From assembly GCF_002608565.1 (NCBI RefSeq), contig NZ_LIXM01000004.1, forward strand, positions 124,001 through 188,000: a stretch of DNA of 64,000 bases, in the 5' to 3' direction. The stretch comes from Vibrio sp. PID17_43 (lineage in GTDB: Bacteria; Pseudomonadota; Gammaproteobacteria; Enterobacterales; Vibrionaceae). Each line of letters starts with the position of its first letter. The stretch's first letter is position 1. Positions 17,291 through 26,312 of the stretch are shown piece by piece. The notes under the pieces are model-generated. The model was not told the origin of the DNA. It ran no database searches and saw nothing but the letters and a program-made list of their open reading frames with translations. A program made the position numbers and the translations under genes.

Positions 17291-17926
17291 ATGGAACTTG
17301 CTGATATTCGTCGTGAGTACACAAAAGGTGGCCTGCGTCGGAAAGATTTAAAAGCAGATCCGATTGATCAATTTAACCTGTGGTTATCGCAAGCGGTAGA
17401 AGCTGGATTGACCGATCCAACCGCAATGACGGTCGCAACCGTGGATGCGAACGGCATGCCGTATCAACGCATTGTTCTGCTGAAAAACGTCGATAAAGAT
17501 GGCTTTGTGTTCTATACCAATTTAGGCAGCCGTAAAGCGCAGCAGCTTGAGCACAATAGCCGTATCAGCTTGCATTTCCCTTGGCACCCACTTGAGCGTC
17601 AGGTTCACATTACGGGTGTTGCAGAAAAGCTGACTGCGATGGAGAATATGAAGTACTTCACTTCTCGCCCGAAAGATAGCCAATTAGCAGCGATTGCCAG
17701 TAAGCAAAGTAGCCGCATTTCTGCTCGTGGGGTACTGGAAGGTAAGTTTTTAGAGTTAAAACAGAAATTTGCTAAAGGTGAAATCCCAGTCCCCACCTTC
17801 TGGGGTGGTTTTCGCGTTAAACCGCAAAGCATCGAGTTTTGGCAAGGCGGTGAGCATCGTTTACATGATCGCTTTTTATTCGAGCACCATGAAGGCCGAT
17901 GGGACATCGAGCGTCTTGCGCCATAA
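17291..17926 (+). CDS. pdxH: Pyridoxamine/pyridoxine 5'-phosphate oxidase
   Basis: PdxH makes pyridoxal 5'-phosphate, the cofactor used for example by the aminotransferase further on, with FMN and oxygen. The 211-residue product has the usual start ([19 protein letters not shown]), the FMN site ([29 protein letters not shown]) and the C-terminal substrate and FMN region ([21 protein letters not shown]). ATG 17291 has AAGGAG at a good distance; an in-frame GTG two codons earlier is less likely. It is a single-gene unit with its own terminator. Confidence 0.97.
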   Translation: MELADIRREYTKGGLRRKDLKADPIDQFNLWLSQAVEAGLTDPTAMTVATVDANGMPYQRIVLLKNVDKDGFVFYTNLGSRKAQQLEHNSRISLHFPWHPLERQVHITGVAEKLTAMENMKYFTSRPKDSQLAAIASKQSSRISARGVLEGKFLELKQKFAKGEIPVPTFWGGFRVKPQSIEFWQGGEHRLHDRFLFEHHEGRWDIERLAP

Positions 17927-17950
17927 GTTTTGTGATTTAACTAGATAGAT

Positions 17951-17980
17951 AAACACCGCTCATTTTGGCGGTGTTTTTGT
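17951..17980 (+). terminator. Rho-independent terminator of pdxH
   Basis: Stem AAACACCGC/GCGGTGTTT followed by a T-rich tract, about 25 bp past the stop. Confidence 0.88.
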
Positions 17981-18007
17981 TTGTGGATTGAGTGACGGTA
18001 TTGGAGT

Positions 18008-18184
18008 CTATCTATCACCATTGATCACGATCGACAGTTGATATTGCGCACATTCAATGATCGGGCTGGCCATTTCAAAGTCGGTTTTACCAATACAGGC
18101 TTCAGGCGAAACGTGCCCTATCAATTCTGCATATTCTTGATTCACATAGCGGAATACTGAATCTTTATCCTTGCATCCCCAACA
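18008..18184 (-). pseudogene. Fragment of a PAS-domain protein
   Basis: The minus-strand frame reads CWGCKDKDSVFRYVNQEYAE, then GKTDFEMASPIIECAQ and a stop. This matches the N-terminal PAS region of a family of PAS/LuxR regulators, which typically read PWGIKDKDSVFRYVN. There is no start codon and nothing of the rest of the protein, so it is a remnant. The family assignment rests on the motif only. Confidence 0.5.
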
Positions 18185-18193
18185 CCCCGGTAG

Positions 18194-18409
18194 TTGCCGA
18201 AGAAGCGGCTGTTATATGGTATTGATTGGAATATTCACCAGAGGACTCACTTTGACCTTATCGCCAGTGTTATTGCTGGTCTTTGTGCTCACGTCATTGA
18301 CTATTCATGGTTCGACACACCTCCATGCCTTGATCATGCTTTCGATCGTCAAACCAGGCTAAGCCGAGTGGAGAGAAATATGCTCAAAAAAACTCAGCGT
18401 GATGACTAA
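18194..18409 (+). other. Doubtful short frame, possible gene remnant
   Basis: A 71-codon frame (LLYGIDWNIHQRTHFDL, HVIDYSWFDTPPCLDH) has a protein-like composition but no ribosome site and no recognised family. It may be the end of a lost gene next to the PAS fragment. Confidence 0.25.
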
Positions 18410-18856
18410 CATCAGATTACAGTGAGGTATGCCATATGGTATCAGGTTATGCTTTTGTTTTTATTTGAATAAGATAAAAAAGCCCACCTGATACGGGCTG
18501 GCAACACATGATAATCTTGTCGACGTGTAGAAGCGGTTCTAAATTACCAGGCGAGGGTCTGTCAAGTAAGTTCGGGGTATCAATTAGATACCGTGAGCTT
18601 AGGCTTGTATGCAGCCTAGAGCTTCAGTTCTAATGTATTGAATCTGGGGCATATTAGTAAGGGGGAAATGCCTCTATGCCCCTGTTTTAGTGATTTTTGT
18701 GTGCTTTAGAGCGTAATTTTTATCTTGGCTCTTACATTGGTGTGCATTTTAACGGTAAAGATCTTTGATAAGTGTTTATCGCACCTTCGGTCATTTTTGC
18801 TATCTGGCGGTTTTTGTTAAGAAAATTGATTGCACATTGACCGTAGGTTATATTCA

Positions 18857-18886
18857 CATGATCATTGTTCCGGAACGATGATCATG
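18857..18886. promoter_or_regulatory. 30-bp near-perfect palindrome with TGATCA in both arms
   Basis: The two 15-bp arms (CATGATCATTGTTCC and GGAACGATGATCATG) match at 14 of 15 positions and meet at GTTCCGGAAC. It lies about 120 bp before the AraC gene start, with a third TGATCA at 18897. It is a candidate operator for that regulator, or a transcript hairpin. Confidence 0.5.
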
Positions 18887-19007
18887 CAGGGCGCTATGAT
18901 CACATTGATTTGATCTTGGATGATTGGTCTAGGGAAGATTTGCAAGCTAGCAGAGAAGGTATATGATGCCAATGTGTAAGCCGACCGTGTAAAGACGACT
19001 GTTCGAA

Positions 19008-19820
19008 ATGAGTGATTCAGATAACCCGAAAGCCCCGAGATATAAAGAGATCATGTTGCCAAAACCAGCAGAATTGATCACACTTCCGTCTTATATGGAT
19101 TGCCATGATCATGCTTACACGCAGATCGTGATCGGTTTGAAAGGTCAAGCGGAATTTGAAGTGCGTGGACAAGGCAATTTGGTTGGCCCTGGTCAAGGTT
19201 GTATCGTAACGGCGTGCTCTGATCATGCTTTCGGAGGGGTGATTCATCAGTCAGATATTTTGGTGCTTAACATGCCAAAACCGACTAACGATGATCCAGA
19301 AATGCTTCAGAAAATCAATAATCTAGAGCGGTCTCATCTTTATTTCCAACTGGATGGCCAAATTCAAAAGCTGATTCAGATGTTGGTGCAAGAGATGCGC
19401 AATCATCCTAATGATTTGTTACTCAGTCGTGCGTGCAACGACACTGTGATTGCTCTGATGCAGCGTCATATCTCGGCATTTGAAACCTCGAAAAAAGAAT
19501 CCCGTTTTGATTTGGATGCCATCGATCGTTACATCGAGCTGCATCTGAGCCATAAAATTAGTGTCGCTCAATTAGCCGGCAGCGTGTTCTTGGGTGAGAG
19601 TCAATTCCACAACCTTTTCAAAGAGCAAATGGGTATTACGCCGCATCAGTATGTTCTAGGCAAACGTATTGACATGGCGCGTGACTTGATTGAGCAAGGC
19701 CACTTAACGCTAGGGCAGATCGCCGAGTTTACGGGCTTTTCTAGCCAAAGTACGTTTACTCATACCTTCACTCGTTTACAAGGCTTATCACCGTCTCAGT
19801 ATAAGAAACAAATTGGGTAA
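19008..19820 (+). CDS. AraC-family regulator, likely for the put genes
   Basis: The 270-residue protein has an N-terminal cupin-type sensing domain (HDHAYTQIVIGLKGQAEFEV, GPGQGCIVTACSDHAF) and a C-terminal pair of helix-turn-helices (ISVAQLAGSVFLGESQFHNLFK and LTLGQIAEFTGFSSQSTFTHTF), ending SPSQYKKQ. It lies next to and in the same direction as putA. The PutA here lacks the DNA-binding domain by which enterobacterial PutA represses itself, so a separate proline-responsive regulator is expected and this gene is the natural candidate. The start has only a weak ribosome site. Confidence 0.85.
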   Translation: MSDSDNPKAPRYKEIMLPKPAELITLPSYMDCHDHAYTQIVIGLKGQAEFEVRGQGNLVGPGQGCIVTACSDHAFGGVIHQSDILVLNMPKPTNDDPEMLQKINNLERSHLYFQLDGQIQKLIQMLVQEMRNHPNDLLLSRACNDTVIALMQRHISAFETSKKESRFDLDAIDRYIELHLSHKISVAQLAGSVFLGESQFHNLFKEQMGITPHQYVLGKRIDMARDLIEQGHLTLGQIAEFTGFSSQSTFTHTFTRLQGLSPSQYKKQIG

Positions 19821-20218
19821 TATTGCTCAATCTATAGCTTATTTAATGACAGCTGCGCATCTGCCGCGGTTTGTTGTACCTGAATTTTGTTCGGAAAAGT
19901 CGAATTTTTTGAGTCATTTTCAGCAAACTTGTTGTGTTTTTATCCATTTCTTGCCAAAGCGCAATCTAAATCGTTCTTATTCAAACAAAGTCTGGTGAAA
20001 ATTAACCCGAGTTTGTTGTAAATAACGCGTAAAAATGAACTTTTACAACACAATATATTATCTATTTATGTGTGACTATGTAGATGTTTTGTTATAAAAG
20101 CGAGTATTTAGCAAAAAACTCGGAGTTTTTGACAAGTATTCTTTATGCCCTCAAAATACACTGCCAGCCATTGATGAGCCTCGAAGCGGTTTTCGAGGAG
20201 AGAGATTGAGGAAAACGC
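19821..20218. promoter_or_regulatory. putA upstream region with dyad and leader hairpin
   Basis: This AT-rich 398-bp region should hold the put promoter. A dyad AAAAACTC-G-GAGTTTTT lies at 20114-20130. A leader hairpin CCTCGAA/TTCGAGG with a 6-nt loop lies at 20179-20198, just before the ribosome site (GAGGAAA). No protein-coding gene was seen. Confidence 0.5.
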
Positions 20219-23200
20219 ATGTTTACAGCAACGAACGTGTTAGCACCGGAATTTATCGAGCAGTCGCTTGATAACTTGTGGTCACTGATCTCGCCATTGT
20301 ATATGGTGGACGAGTCTCAATGGCTAGAGCAACTATTGCCACTAGCAACGCCGACAGCGGAAGAAAAATCGGCAATCACGACCCAAACAACCCAACTTAT
20401 TGAAGCCATTCGGGCCGATAAGAAATCAATCCAAATGATTGATGCATTGCTGCTGGAGTACAGTTTAGATACCCAAGAAGGTATCTTGCTGATGTGTCTT
20501 GCAGAAGCGTTGATGCGTATTCCAGATTCAGCAACGGCTGATGCACTGATTAAAGACAAGTTAAGCGTGGCTGATTGGAAATCTCACCTTAAGAGTTCTG
20601 ATTCGGTGTTCGTTAACGCATCAACTTGGGGCCTAATGCTCACGGGTAAAGTGATTGGCCTTGGTGAGCAAGAAACCCAGAGCCCAGGTCAGGCTGTAAA
20701 CCGTCTGGTGAACAAATTCTCAGAACCGGTGATTCGTAAAGCCATGTATCAGGCAATGAAGATCATGGGTCATCAGTTTGTACGTGGTCGTACGATTGAA
20801 GAAGCGCAAAAGAATGGCCGTCCAATGCGCGACAAAGGTTTCACTTATTCATTTGATATGTTGGGTGAAGCAGCGCTAACTACGGCAGATGCAAGCAAGT
20901 ACTTCAAAGATTATCTAATGGCGATCGAAGCTGTTGGTCGTGAAACGTATGGCAGTGACACGAGTCCTGCGCCTTCTGTCTCTATCAAGCTGTCTGCACT
21001 TCATCCACGTTACGAAGTGGCGAATGAAGAGCGCGTGATGACTGAGCTTTACGACACGCTAACGCAACTGCTCAAGCGTGCGATTGAAGTGGACGTTGCT
21101 ATCACGATTGACGCAGAAGAAGCTGATCGCCTAGAGCTGTCATTAAAACTGTTTGAAAAGCTATACCGCAGTGACCTAGTGAAAGGTTGGGGCAAGTTTG
21201 GGTTGGTGGTACAAGCCTACTCAAAACGCGCACTACCGGTCCTGGTGTGGTTGAACGGTCTAGCGAAAGAGCAGGGCGATCTTATCCCACTACGTCTAGT
21301 AAAAGGCGCGTACTGGGACAGCGAAATTAAATGGTCGCAGCAAGCGGGTTACACCAACTACCCAGTTTACACTCGTAAAGAAGCCACTGATGTCTCTTAT
21401 CTCGCGTGTGCACGTTTCCTACTAAGTGAAGGCGTGCGTGGCAATATCTTCCCGCAGTTTGCGAGTCACAATGCACACACCGTGACTGCGATTGCCGTGA
21501 TGGCCGCGCACAAAGATTACGAATTCCAACGTCTGCATGGTATGGGTGATTCGCTTTATAATCATGTGATGGACACTTACGGTCAGCCTGTGCGTATTTA
21601 CGCGCCAGTTGGTAGCCATGCGGACCTGCTGCCTTACTTGGTTCGTCGCTTGCTAGAAAACGGCGCGAACAGCTCGTTTGTGCATCGTTTGGTGGATGCG
21701 CGTTGCCCGATTTCAGAGCTGACGCAGCATCCAGTGGATATGCTAACCCGCTTCGACACGCTGAATAACGGTCAAATTCCATTGCCAACGGATATCTTCC
21801 CAGAGCGTAAAAACTCATACGGTGTGAACGTTGATATCGACAGCGAAGCGAACCCATTTGAAGCGCAAGTTGAAAGCTTCCTAACTCAGCAATGGATGGC
21901 GGGTCCGATCATCAATGGCGAGAAGCATGCCGAAAGCATGATCAAGGAAAGTTCAGCAGAGATCATTACCGCACCTTACGATCGTCGTATCGAAGTGGGT
22001 CAGGTGGCTTTCGCAAACCTTGATCATGTTTCCGCTGCGATCGAAGCCGCTGATGCTGCATTTCCTGATTGGAAAGGTACGGTGATTGAACAAAAAGCCG
22101 CATGTTTAGACAAGCTTGCGGATCTGATGGAAGAAAACCTCGCGGAGCTGGTGGCGATTTGTCATCAAGAAGCAGGTAAGACGATTCACGATAGCATTGA
22201 TGAAGTGCGTGAAGCGGTCGATTTCTGTCGTTACTACGCCAAACAAGCGCAAAACCTTCAACCATTCGAGTTGGAAGGCTTTGATGGCGTGAAGCGCATT
22301 TCTAGCCGCGAAGGTTTAGGCGTATTCGTTTGTATCAGTCCATGGAACTTCCCTCTGGCGATTTTCCTTGGTCAAGTGACAGCGGCACTTGTCGCAGGTA
22401 ACACGGTTGTGGCCAAGCCAGCTGAGCAAACCAGCTTAATTGCCGCTCGTGCGATTGAATTGATGCTAGAAGCAGGTTTCCCTGCGGGTGTGATTCAGCT
22501 ATTGCCGGGTCGTGGTGGTGAAATTGGTCATGCACTTACATCTCACGATGCTATCGCAGGTGTGGCATTTACTGGTTCGACAGCAACGGCGCAGCGCATC
22601 AACGTGACGCTTGCCGAACGCAGCGCGAAGCCAGTGCCGTTTATCGCTGAAACTGGCGGTCAAAACGCTATGATTGTTGATAGTACTGCACTGCCAGAGC
22701 AGGTTGTGCGTGACGTGATTCGTTCTGCTTTCGCTTCTGCAGGTCAACGTTGTTCTGCTCTGCGAGTGCTGTTTGTTCAAGAAGACGTAGCGGATCACAT
22801 CATCAACCTGATCCAAGGTGCGATGAATGAACTGCATGTTGGTATCCCTTATCTACATAAAACCGATGTGGGTCCGGTTATCGACAGCAATGCAAAAAAC
22901 AAACTCCTTGCTCACCTTGAACACATGACGAACACGCAAACCAAAGTTGCGCAGCTTCAATTGGATGAAGCTTGTCAGCACGGTGATTTTGTATCGCCAA
23001 GCGCGTTCGAAATCTCGGGCATTGATGTTCTGAAAGAAGAGCAATTCGGTCCTATCTTGCACATTGTTCGCTTTAAAGCATCTGAGTTGCCAAACGTGGT
23101 TGAGCAAATCAACCAAACGGGTTTTGGTCTCACAATGGGCATCCACAGCCGTAACGAAACCACTTACCGTTGGATTGAAAAACACGCTCGTGTAGGCAAC

Positions 23201-23350
23201 TGCTACATCAACCGTGATCAGGTTGGTGCTGTCGTGGGCGTTCAGCCATTTGGTGGTCAAGGCTTGTCTGGTACGGGTCCGAAGGCGGGTGGTCCTCACT
23301 ACCTATACCGCTTCACTCTACAACATCTTGTTCAAGCAGAGCAGGCATAA
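20219..23350 (+). CDS. putA: Bifunctional proline dehydrogenase / P5C dehydrogenase
   Basis: PutA oxidises proline to glutamate: an FAD-dependent ProDH barrel makes P5C, and an NAD-dependent aldehyde dehydrogenase finishes the reaction. The 1043-residue product has no N-terminal ribbon-helix-helix domain. The ProDH domain shows RLVKGAYWDSEIKWSQ (about residue 360). The P5CDH domain starts near 560, with glutamate motif AETGGQNAMI and catalytic Cys845 in FASAGQRCSALR. It ends PHYLYRFTLQHLVQAEQA, short of the extra C-terminal domain of long PutAs, which is encoded by the next gene. GAGGAAA precedes the ATG. Confidence 0.97.
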   Translation: MFTATNVLAPEFIEQSLDNLWSLISPLYMVDESQWLEQLLPLATPTAEEKSAITTQTTQLIEAIRADKKSIQMIDALLLEYSLDTQEGILLMCLAEALMRIPDSATADALIKDKLSVADWKSHLKSSDSVFVNASTWGLMLTGKVIGLGEQETQSPGQAVNRLVNKFSEPVIRKAMYQAMKIMGHQFVRGRTIEEAQKNGRPMRDKGFTYSFDMLGEAALTTADASKYFKDYLMAIEAVGRETYGSDTSPAPSVSIKLSALHPRYEVANEERVMTELYDTLTQLLKRAIEVDVAITIDAEEADRLELSLKLFEKLYRSDLVKGWGKFGLVVQAYSKRALPVLVWLNGLAKEQGDLIPLRLVKGAYWDSEIKWSQQAGYTNYPVYTRKEATDVSYLACARFLLSEGVRGNIFPQFASHNAHTVTAIAVMAAHKDYEFQRLHGMGDSLYNHVMDTYGQPVRIYAPVGSHADLLPYLVRRLLENGANSSFVHRLVDARCPISELTQHPVDMLTRFDTLNNGQIPLPTDIFPERKNSYGVNVDIDSEANPFEAQVESFLTQQWMAGPIINGEKHAESMIKESSAEIITAPYDRRIEVGQVAFANLDHVSAAIEAADAAFPDWKGTVIEQKAACLDKLADLMEENLAELVAICHQEAGKTIHDSIDEVREAVDFCRYYAKQAQNLQPFELEGFDGVKRISSREGLGVFVCISPWNFPLAIFLGQVTAALVAGNTVVAKPAEQTSLIAARAIELMLEAGFPAGVIQLLPGRGGEIGHALTSHDAIAGVAFTGSTATAQRINVTLAERSAKPVPFIAETGGQNAMIVDSTALPEQVVRDVIRSAFASAGQRCSALRVLFVQEDVADHIINLIQGAMNELHVGIPYLHKTDVGPVIDSNAKNKLLAHLEHMTNTQTKVAQLQLDEACQHGDFVSPSAFEISGIDVLKEEQFGPILHIVRFKASELPNVVEQINQTGFGLTMGIHSRNETTYRWIEKHARVGNCYINRDQVGAVVGVQPFGGQGLSGTGPKAGGPHYLYRFTLQHLVQAEQA

Positions 23351-23361
23351 GGAGTCGCATT

Positions 23362-24069
23362 ATGGTTCATCAGATTACGTATTTTAAAGATGCATTCTCT
23401 GCGTGGGAGCAGTGGAATCTGACCGATTTTGATTATAAGTGTGAGCATTTGCTGGCATTTAAATCTGCTGTTGAAGCGCAGCATGCTGTGGTTGGCAAAG
23501 TGGTGTCTTTCCATTTGCAACAAGCGTCTACACTTTTAGCAGAAACACATCAGTTAGTAGGACCTACGGGAGAAACTAACGAGCTGTATGCTGCGGGTCG
23601 CGGTGTGGCTTTGGTGGTTTGTGAAAACAACCTAGAAAACACCGAGAATGCGCTATACAGCACTTTTGCAATGATCACCAGCGCCCTAATTGCAGGGAAC
23701 AGTGTGGTGATTTGTAGCGACAATGCAGAGCTTAATCAATTGGTTAAGCAAGCTTTGGCGTCAACTAACTTCCCATCAAATGTAGTCCAAGTGGTTGCGT
23801 ACGATGCGTCTGGCCTATTGCTAGACAGTGACGTGCGCAGTGTGGGCTATGTTGGGTATTCACAGGTTGAGCATGCGCTTAACTTGCAATTGGCTAAGCG
23901 TGACGGTGCTATCGTCGGCTTAGTTTCTGAAACGGATTTAGAGTCACCGACAGTGGCTCACGATCCTCATTTGTCGTTACGCTTTATTACTGAGCGTACT
24001 CGAACGATAAATATTACGGCGGTGGGCGGCAACGCAACTCTACTCGAGTTGGGGAGCGACTCTCACTAA
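23362..24069 (+). CDS. Separate PutA C-terminal ALDH-superfamily-like domain
   Basis: This 235-residue protein looks like an aldehyde dehydrogenase Rossmann half (ALYSTFAMITSALIAGNSVV, SNVVQVVAYDASG) without a catalytic Cys. Its tail RTRTINITAVGGNATLLELG resembles the end of long PutA enzymes, which close with a VNTAAAGGNASLMTIG-type beta-flap. In long PutAs this inactive domain covers the P5CDH active site and helps seal the tunnel. Here it starts 12 nt after the putA stop with its own AAGGAG site, so it is a true separate subunit, not a frameshift. Databases may label it a P5C dehydrogenase; I expect a structural role. Confidence 0.8.
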   Translation: MVHQITYFKDAFSAWEQWNLTDFDYKCEHLLAFKSAVEAQHAVVGKVVSFHLQQASTLLAETHQLVGPTGETNELYAAGRGVALVVCENNLENTENALYSTFAMITSALIAGNSVVICSDNAELNQLVKQALASTNFPSNVVQVVAYDASGLLLDSDVRSVGYVGYSQVEHALNLQLAKRDGAIVGLVSETDLESPTVAHDPHLSLRFITERTRTINITAVGGNATLLELGSDSH

Positions 24070-24206
24070 CCTGACTTGTGGTGCCAACCTAACAACAAAG
24101 AGCCGTAGAGCTCATTTGGGTTGGTCTCTCTTGTTTTGGTGTATTGCTGAGACGGCAAAATATCAAAGAAGGCAAGGAAGGAAATAATTATAACGAGGAC
24201 TATCTA

Positions 24207-25700
24207 ATGATAGAAAATGGTTTTGCTATCACGACCACATTCGTGGCGTATTTGTTAATTATGGTTGCCATTGGCGTCTATGCGTATAAAAGAACTTCCA
24301 ATTCATCGGACTACTTTCTAGGTGGTCGTAGCCTTGGCCCTTGGCCTGCGGCACTTTCTGCAGGCGCATCAGACATGAGTGGTTGGTTGCTACTCGGTCT
24401 TCCGGGGTATGCGTATGCGGCAGGTATTGAAGCGTTTTGGCTAGCTGGTGGTCTATTGGTGGGGACATGGGCAAACTGGTTAATCAACGCGAAACGTCTA
24501 CGTACGTTCAGTATTCAAACCGATTCACTGACACTGCCAGAATTTTTATCGCGTCGTTTTAACGATAAGTCGAAACTGATCCAGACAATCTCTGCGTTCT
24601 TTATTCTTCTGTTTTTCCTTTTCTACACCAGTTCTGGCTTGGTCGCAGGGGGGAAATTGTTTGAAACCGTATTTGGCTTGGATTACAGCATCGCGGTTGT
24701 TATTGGTACCGTATGTGTGGTTTCGTACACAATGTTTGGTGGTTTTTTAGCAGTATCTTGGACCGACTTGGTGCAAGGCTTGCTAATGGCCGCGGCATTA
24801 ATGATCGTGCCAGTTGCCGTTATGGATGGTGGGTTAGGTCAACTTGCTACTGACATGCGCGATATTAACCCAGAGTTGCTGACACTTTGGAATGATGTCA
24901 ATGGTGAACCTCTATCTGCAATCGCGATCATCTCACTCGTTGCTTGGGGCTTGGGTTACTTTGGTCAGCCACATATTTTGGCTCGCTTTAAAGCATCACG
25001 TTCAAACAAAGATCTGACGACTGCGCGCCGTATCGCAGTGGGTTGGACTGCACTTTCTATGACGGGTGCACTGTTGATCGGCCTAGTGGGTTTGGTATGG
25101 GTGACAAACCACCCTGGTACGCAGCTCGATGACGGTGAAAAAATCTTTATGCTGTTGGTGAACACCGTATTCCACCCGGTGATTGCAGGTATCCTACTTG
25201 CGGCCATTCTAGCGGCAGTAATGAGTACGGCGGATTCTCAGCTGCTTGTATCGTCATCTGCACTTGCAGAAGATTTCTACAAGCAGGTGATCAAACCTAA
25301 CGCTTCTTCTGAAGAAGTGGTGATGATTGGCCGTGTAGGTGTTATCGTGATTTCTCTTATTGCTCTGTTCCTAGCGATGACGCCAGACAGTTCAGTTTTA
25401 GGTCTGGTATCTTATGCGTGGGCTGGCTTTGGTGCTGCATTTGGCCCTGCCGTAGTACTAAGCCTTTACTGGAATGGTATGAACCGTAACGGTGCCTTGG
25501 CGGGCATCCTAGTGGGTGGCATTACTATCGTCGTATGGAAACAACTGACGGGCGGTTGGTTTGATGTGTATGAGATTGTTCCAGGAATCATCTTCTCTAC
25601 CATCGCTATCGTGCTTGTGAGCAAGATGACTGGTGGTGCGACGCAAGAAGTTATCGAACAATATAAAGAGTACGAGAAGAAACTGGTTGAACTAGATTAA
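24207..25700 (+). CDS. putP: Sodium/proline symporter
   Basis: PutP imports proline with Na+. The 497-residue membrane protein has about 13 predicted helices and the family motifs SSDYFLGGRSLGPWPAALSA, GASDMSGWLL, SYTMFGGFLAVSWTD and AAVMSTADSQLLVSSSAL. ATG 24207 follows a CGAGGA site; an in-frame TTG at 24144 is less likely. It is the third gene of the put unit and is followed by a strong terminator. PutA and PutP together allow use of proline as a carbon and nitrogen source and adjust the proline pool under salt stress. Confidence 0.96.
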   Translation: MIENGFAITTTFVAYLLIMVAIGVYAYKRTSNSSDYFLGGRSLGPWPAALSAGASDMSGWLLLGLPGYAYAAGIEAFWLAGGLLVGTWANWLINAKRLRTFSIQTDSLTLPEFLSRRFNDKSKLIQTISAFFILLFFLFYTSSGLVAGGKLFETVFGLDYSIAVVIGTVCVVSYTMFGGFLAVSWTDLVQGLLMAAALMIVPVAVMDGGLGQLATDMRDINPELLTLWNDVNGEPLSAIAIISLVAWGLGYFGQPHILARFKASRSNKDLTTARRIAVGWTALSMTGALLIGLVGLVWVTNHPGTQLDDGEKIFMLLVNTVFHPVIAGILLAAILAAVMSTADSQLLVSSSALAEDFYKQVIKPNASSEEVVMIGRVGVIVISLIALFLAMTPDSSVLGLVSYAWAGFGAAFGPAVVLSLYWNGMNRNGALAGILVGGITIVVWKQLTGGWFDVYEIVPGIIFSTIAIVLVSKMTGGATQEVIEQYKEYEKKLVELD

Positions 25701-25719
25701 TTCTTCTTGAGTCAAAACT

Positions 25720-25746
25720 AAGCCCGCGATCTTCGCGGGCTTTTTT
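25720..25746 (+). terminator. Rho-independent terminator of the put genes
   Basis: Stem AAGCCCGCGA/TCGCGGGCTT with a 3-nt loop, followed by TTTTTT. Confidence 0.92.
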
Positions 25747-25987
25747 GTCGCCTCAATCATAGTTTATGTTCAGTATATGGGGATCCAAAGAAGGTGCGCC
25801 GCAAATGTATTCTGGCTACACATGGCGGTTTGGTGTGTTTTAGCTGCATGAGCTACGTTTTGATGTTAGTTTGAGCGGATCTCTTTAGCATAACTAAAAG
25901 TCATTTAAACAGATACACTTAGATAGATTCCGTTGGGTGACGCTGATTATTAACTTGGTTTACTAGGAATAAACTGCGAGAATCGAA

Positions 25988-26254
25988 GTGTCAAAAAATA
26001 CCAAATGGTTAAATATGAAACTTTTAGTTCGTAACTTGGCTCGTGAAACCACGGAGCAAGAGATCCGCAAGCTGTTTTCAAACTACGGCAAAGTTGAACT
26101 TTGCACGCTAGTGTTGGATCAAGATACTGGTCTGTCGAAAGGCTTTGGCTTTGTGATCATGCCTGATGAAGCAGAAGCGGCTTCTGCTCTTAAAGCGTTG
26201 AACCTGTCTCAGGTTGCAAAAAACGCGATCCGCGTGAAAGTCGCTCAAGACTAA
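25988..26254 (+). CDS. RRM-type RNA-binding protein
   Basis: A single RNA-recognition motif fills the 88-residue product: RNP2 is KLLVRNL near the N-terminus and RNP1 is KGFGFVIM. The fold beta-alpha-beta-beta-alpha-beta ends RVKVAQD. Such small bacterial RRM proteins are often cold-induced and may chaperone RNA. I chose GTG 25988, which has a GCGAGA site upstream; ATG 26015 would start exactly at RNP2 but has no ribosome site. It stands alone with a bidirectional terminator. Confidence 0.88.
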   Translation: MSKNTKWLNMKLLVRNLARETTEQEIRKLFSNYGKVELCTLVLDQDTGLSKGFGFVIMPDEAEAASALKALNLSQVAKNAIRVKVAQD

Positions 26255-26264
26255 CACCGAATAG

Positions 26265-26290
26265 AAGCCAGCATCCACGCTGGCTTTTTA
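26265..26290. terminator. Bidirectional terminator between RRM and acetyltransferase genes
   Basis: Stem AAGCCAGC/GCTGGCTT with a 6-nt loop and a T-run on the plus strand. Confidence 0.85.
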
Positions 26291-26312
26291 TCTTCAACCT
26301 TTGACGTATTTT

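Larger units (their letters stand above)
17981..19007. other. Gene-poor decayed region before the AraC regulator
   Basis: About 1 kb without an intact gene. It holds a PAS-domain remnant (18008-18184), a doubtful short frame (18194-18409), a small dyad GGTATC-AATTA-GATACC (18576-18592) and a 30-bp palindrome at 18857-18886. TGATCA occurs repeatedly. Confidence 0.6.

Noticed and set aside
21327-21857. 176-codon antisense frame in putA
   Set aside because: A shadow of strongly biased putA codons; no ribosome site and no recognisable domain.
22853-23299. 148-codon antisense frame in the P5CDH part of putA
   Set aside because: Same reason as the other putA shadow frames: the sense strand carries all family motifs.
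23340-23365. Frameshift joining putA and the ALDH-like gene
   Set aside because: A clean stop, a 12-nt gap, AAGGAG and an ATG are present, so two genes are more likely than a sequencing error.
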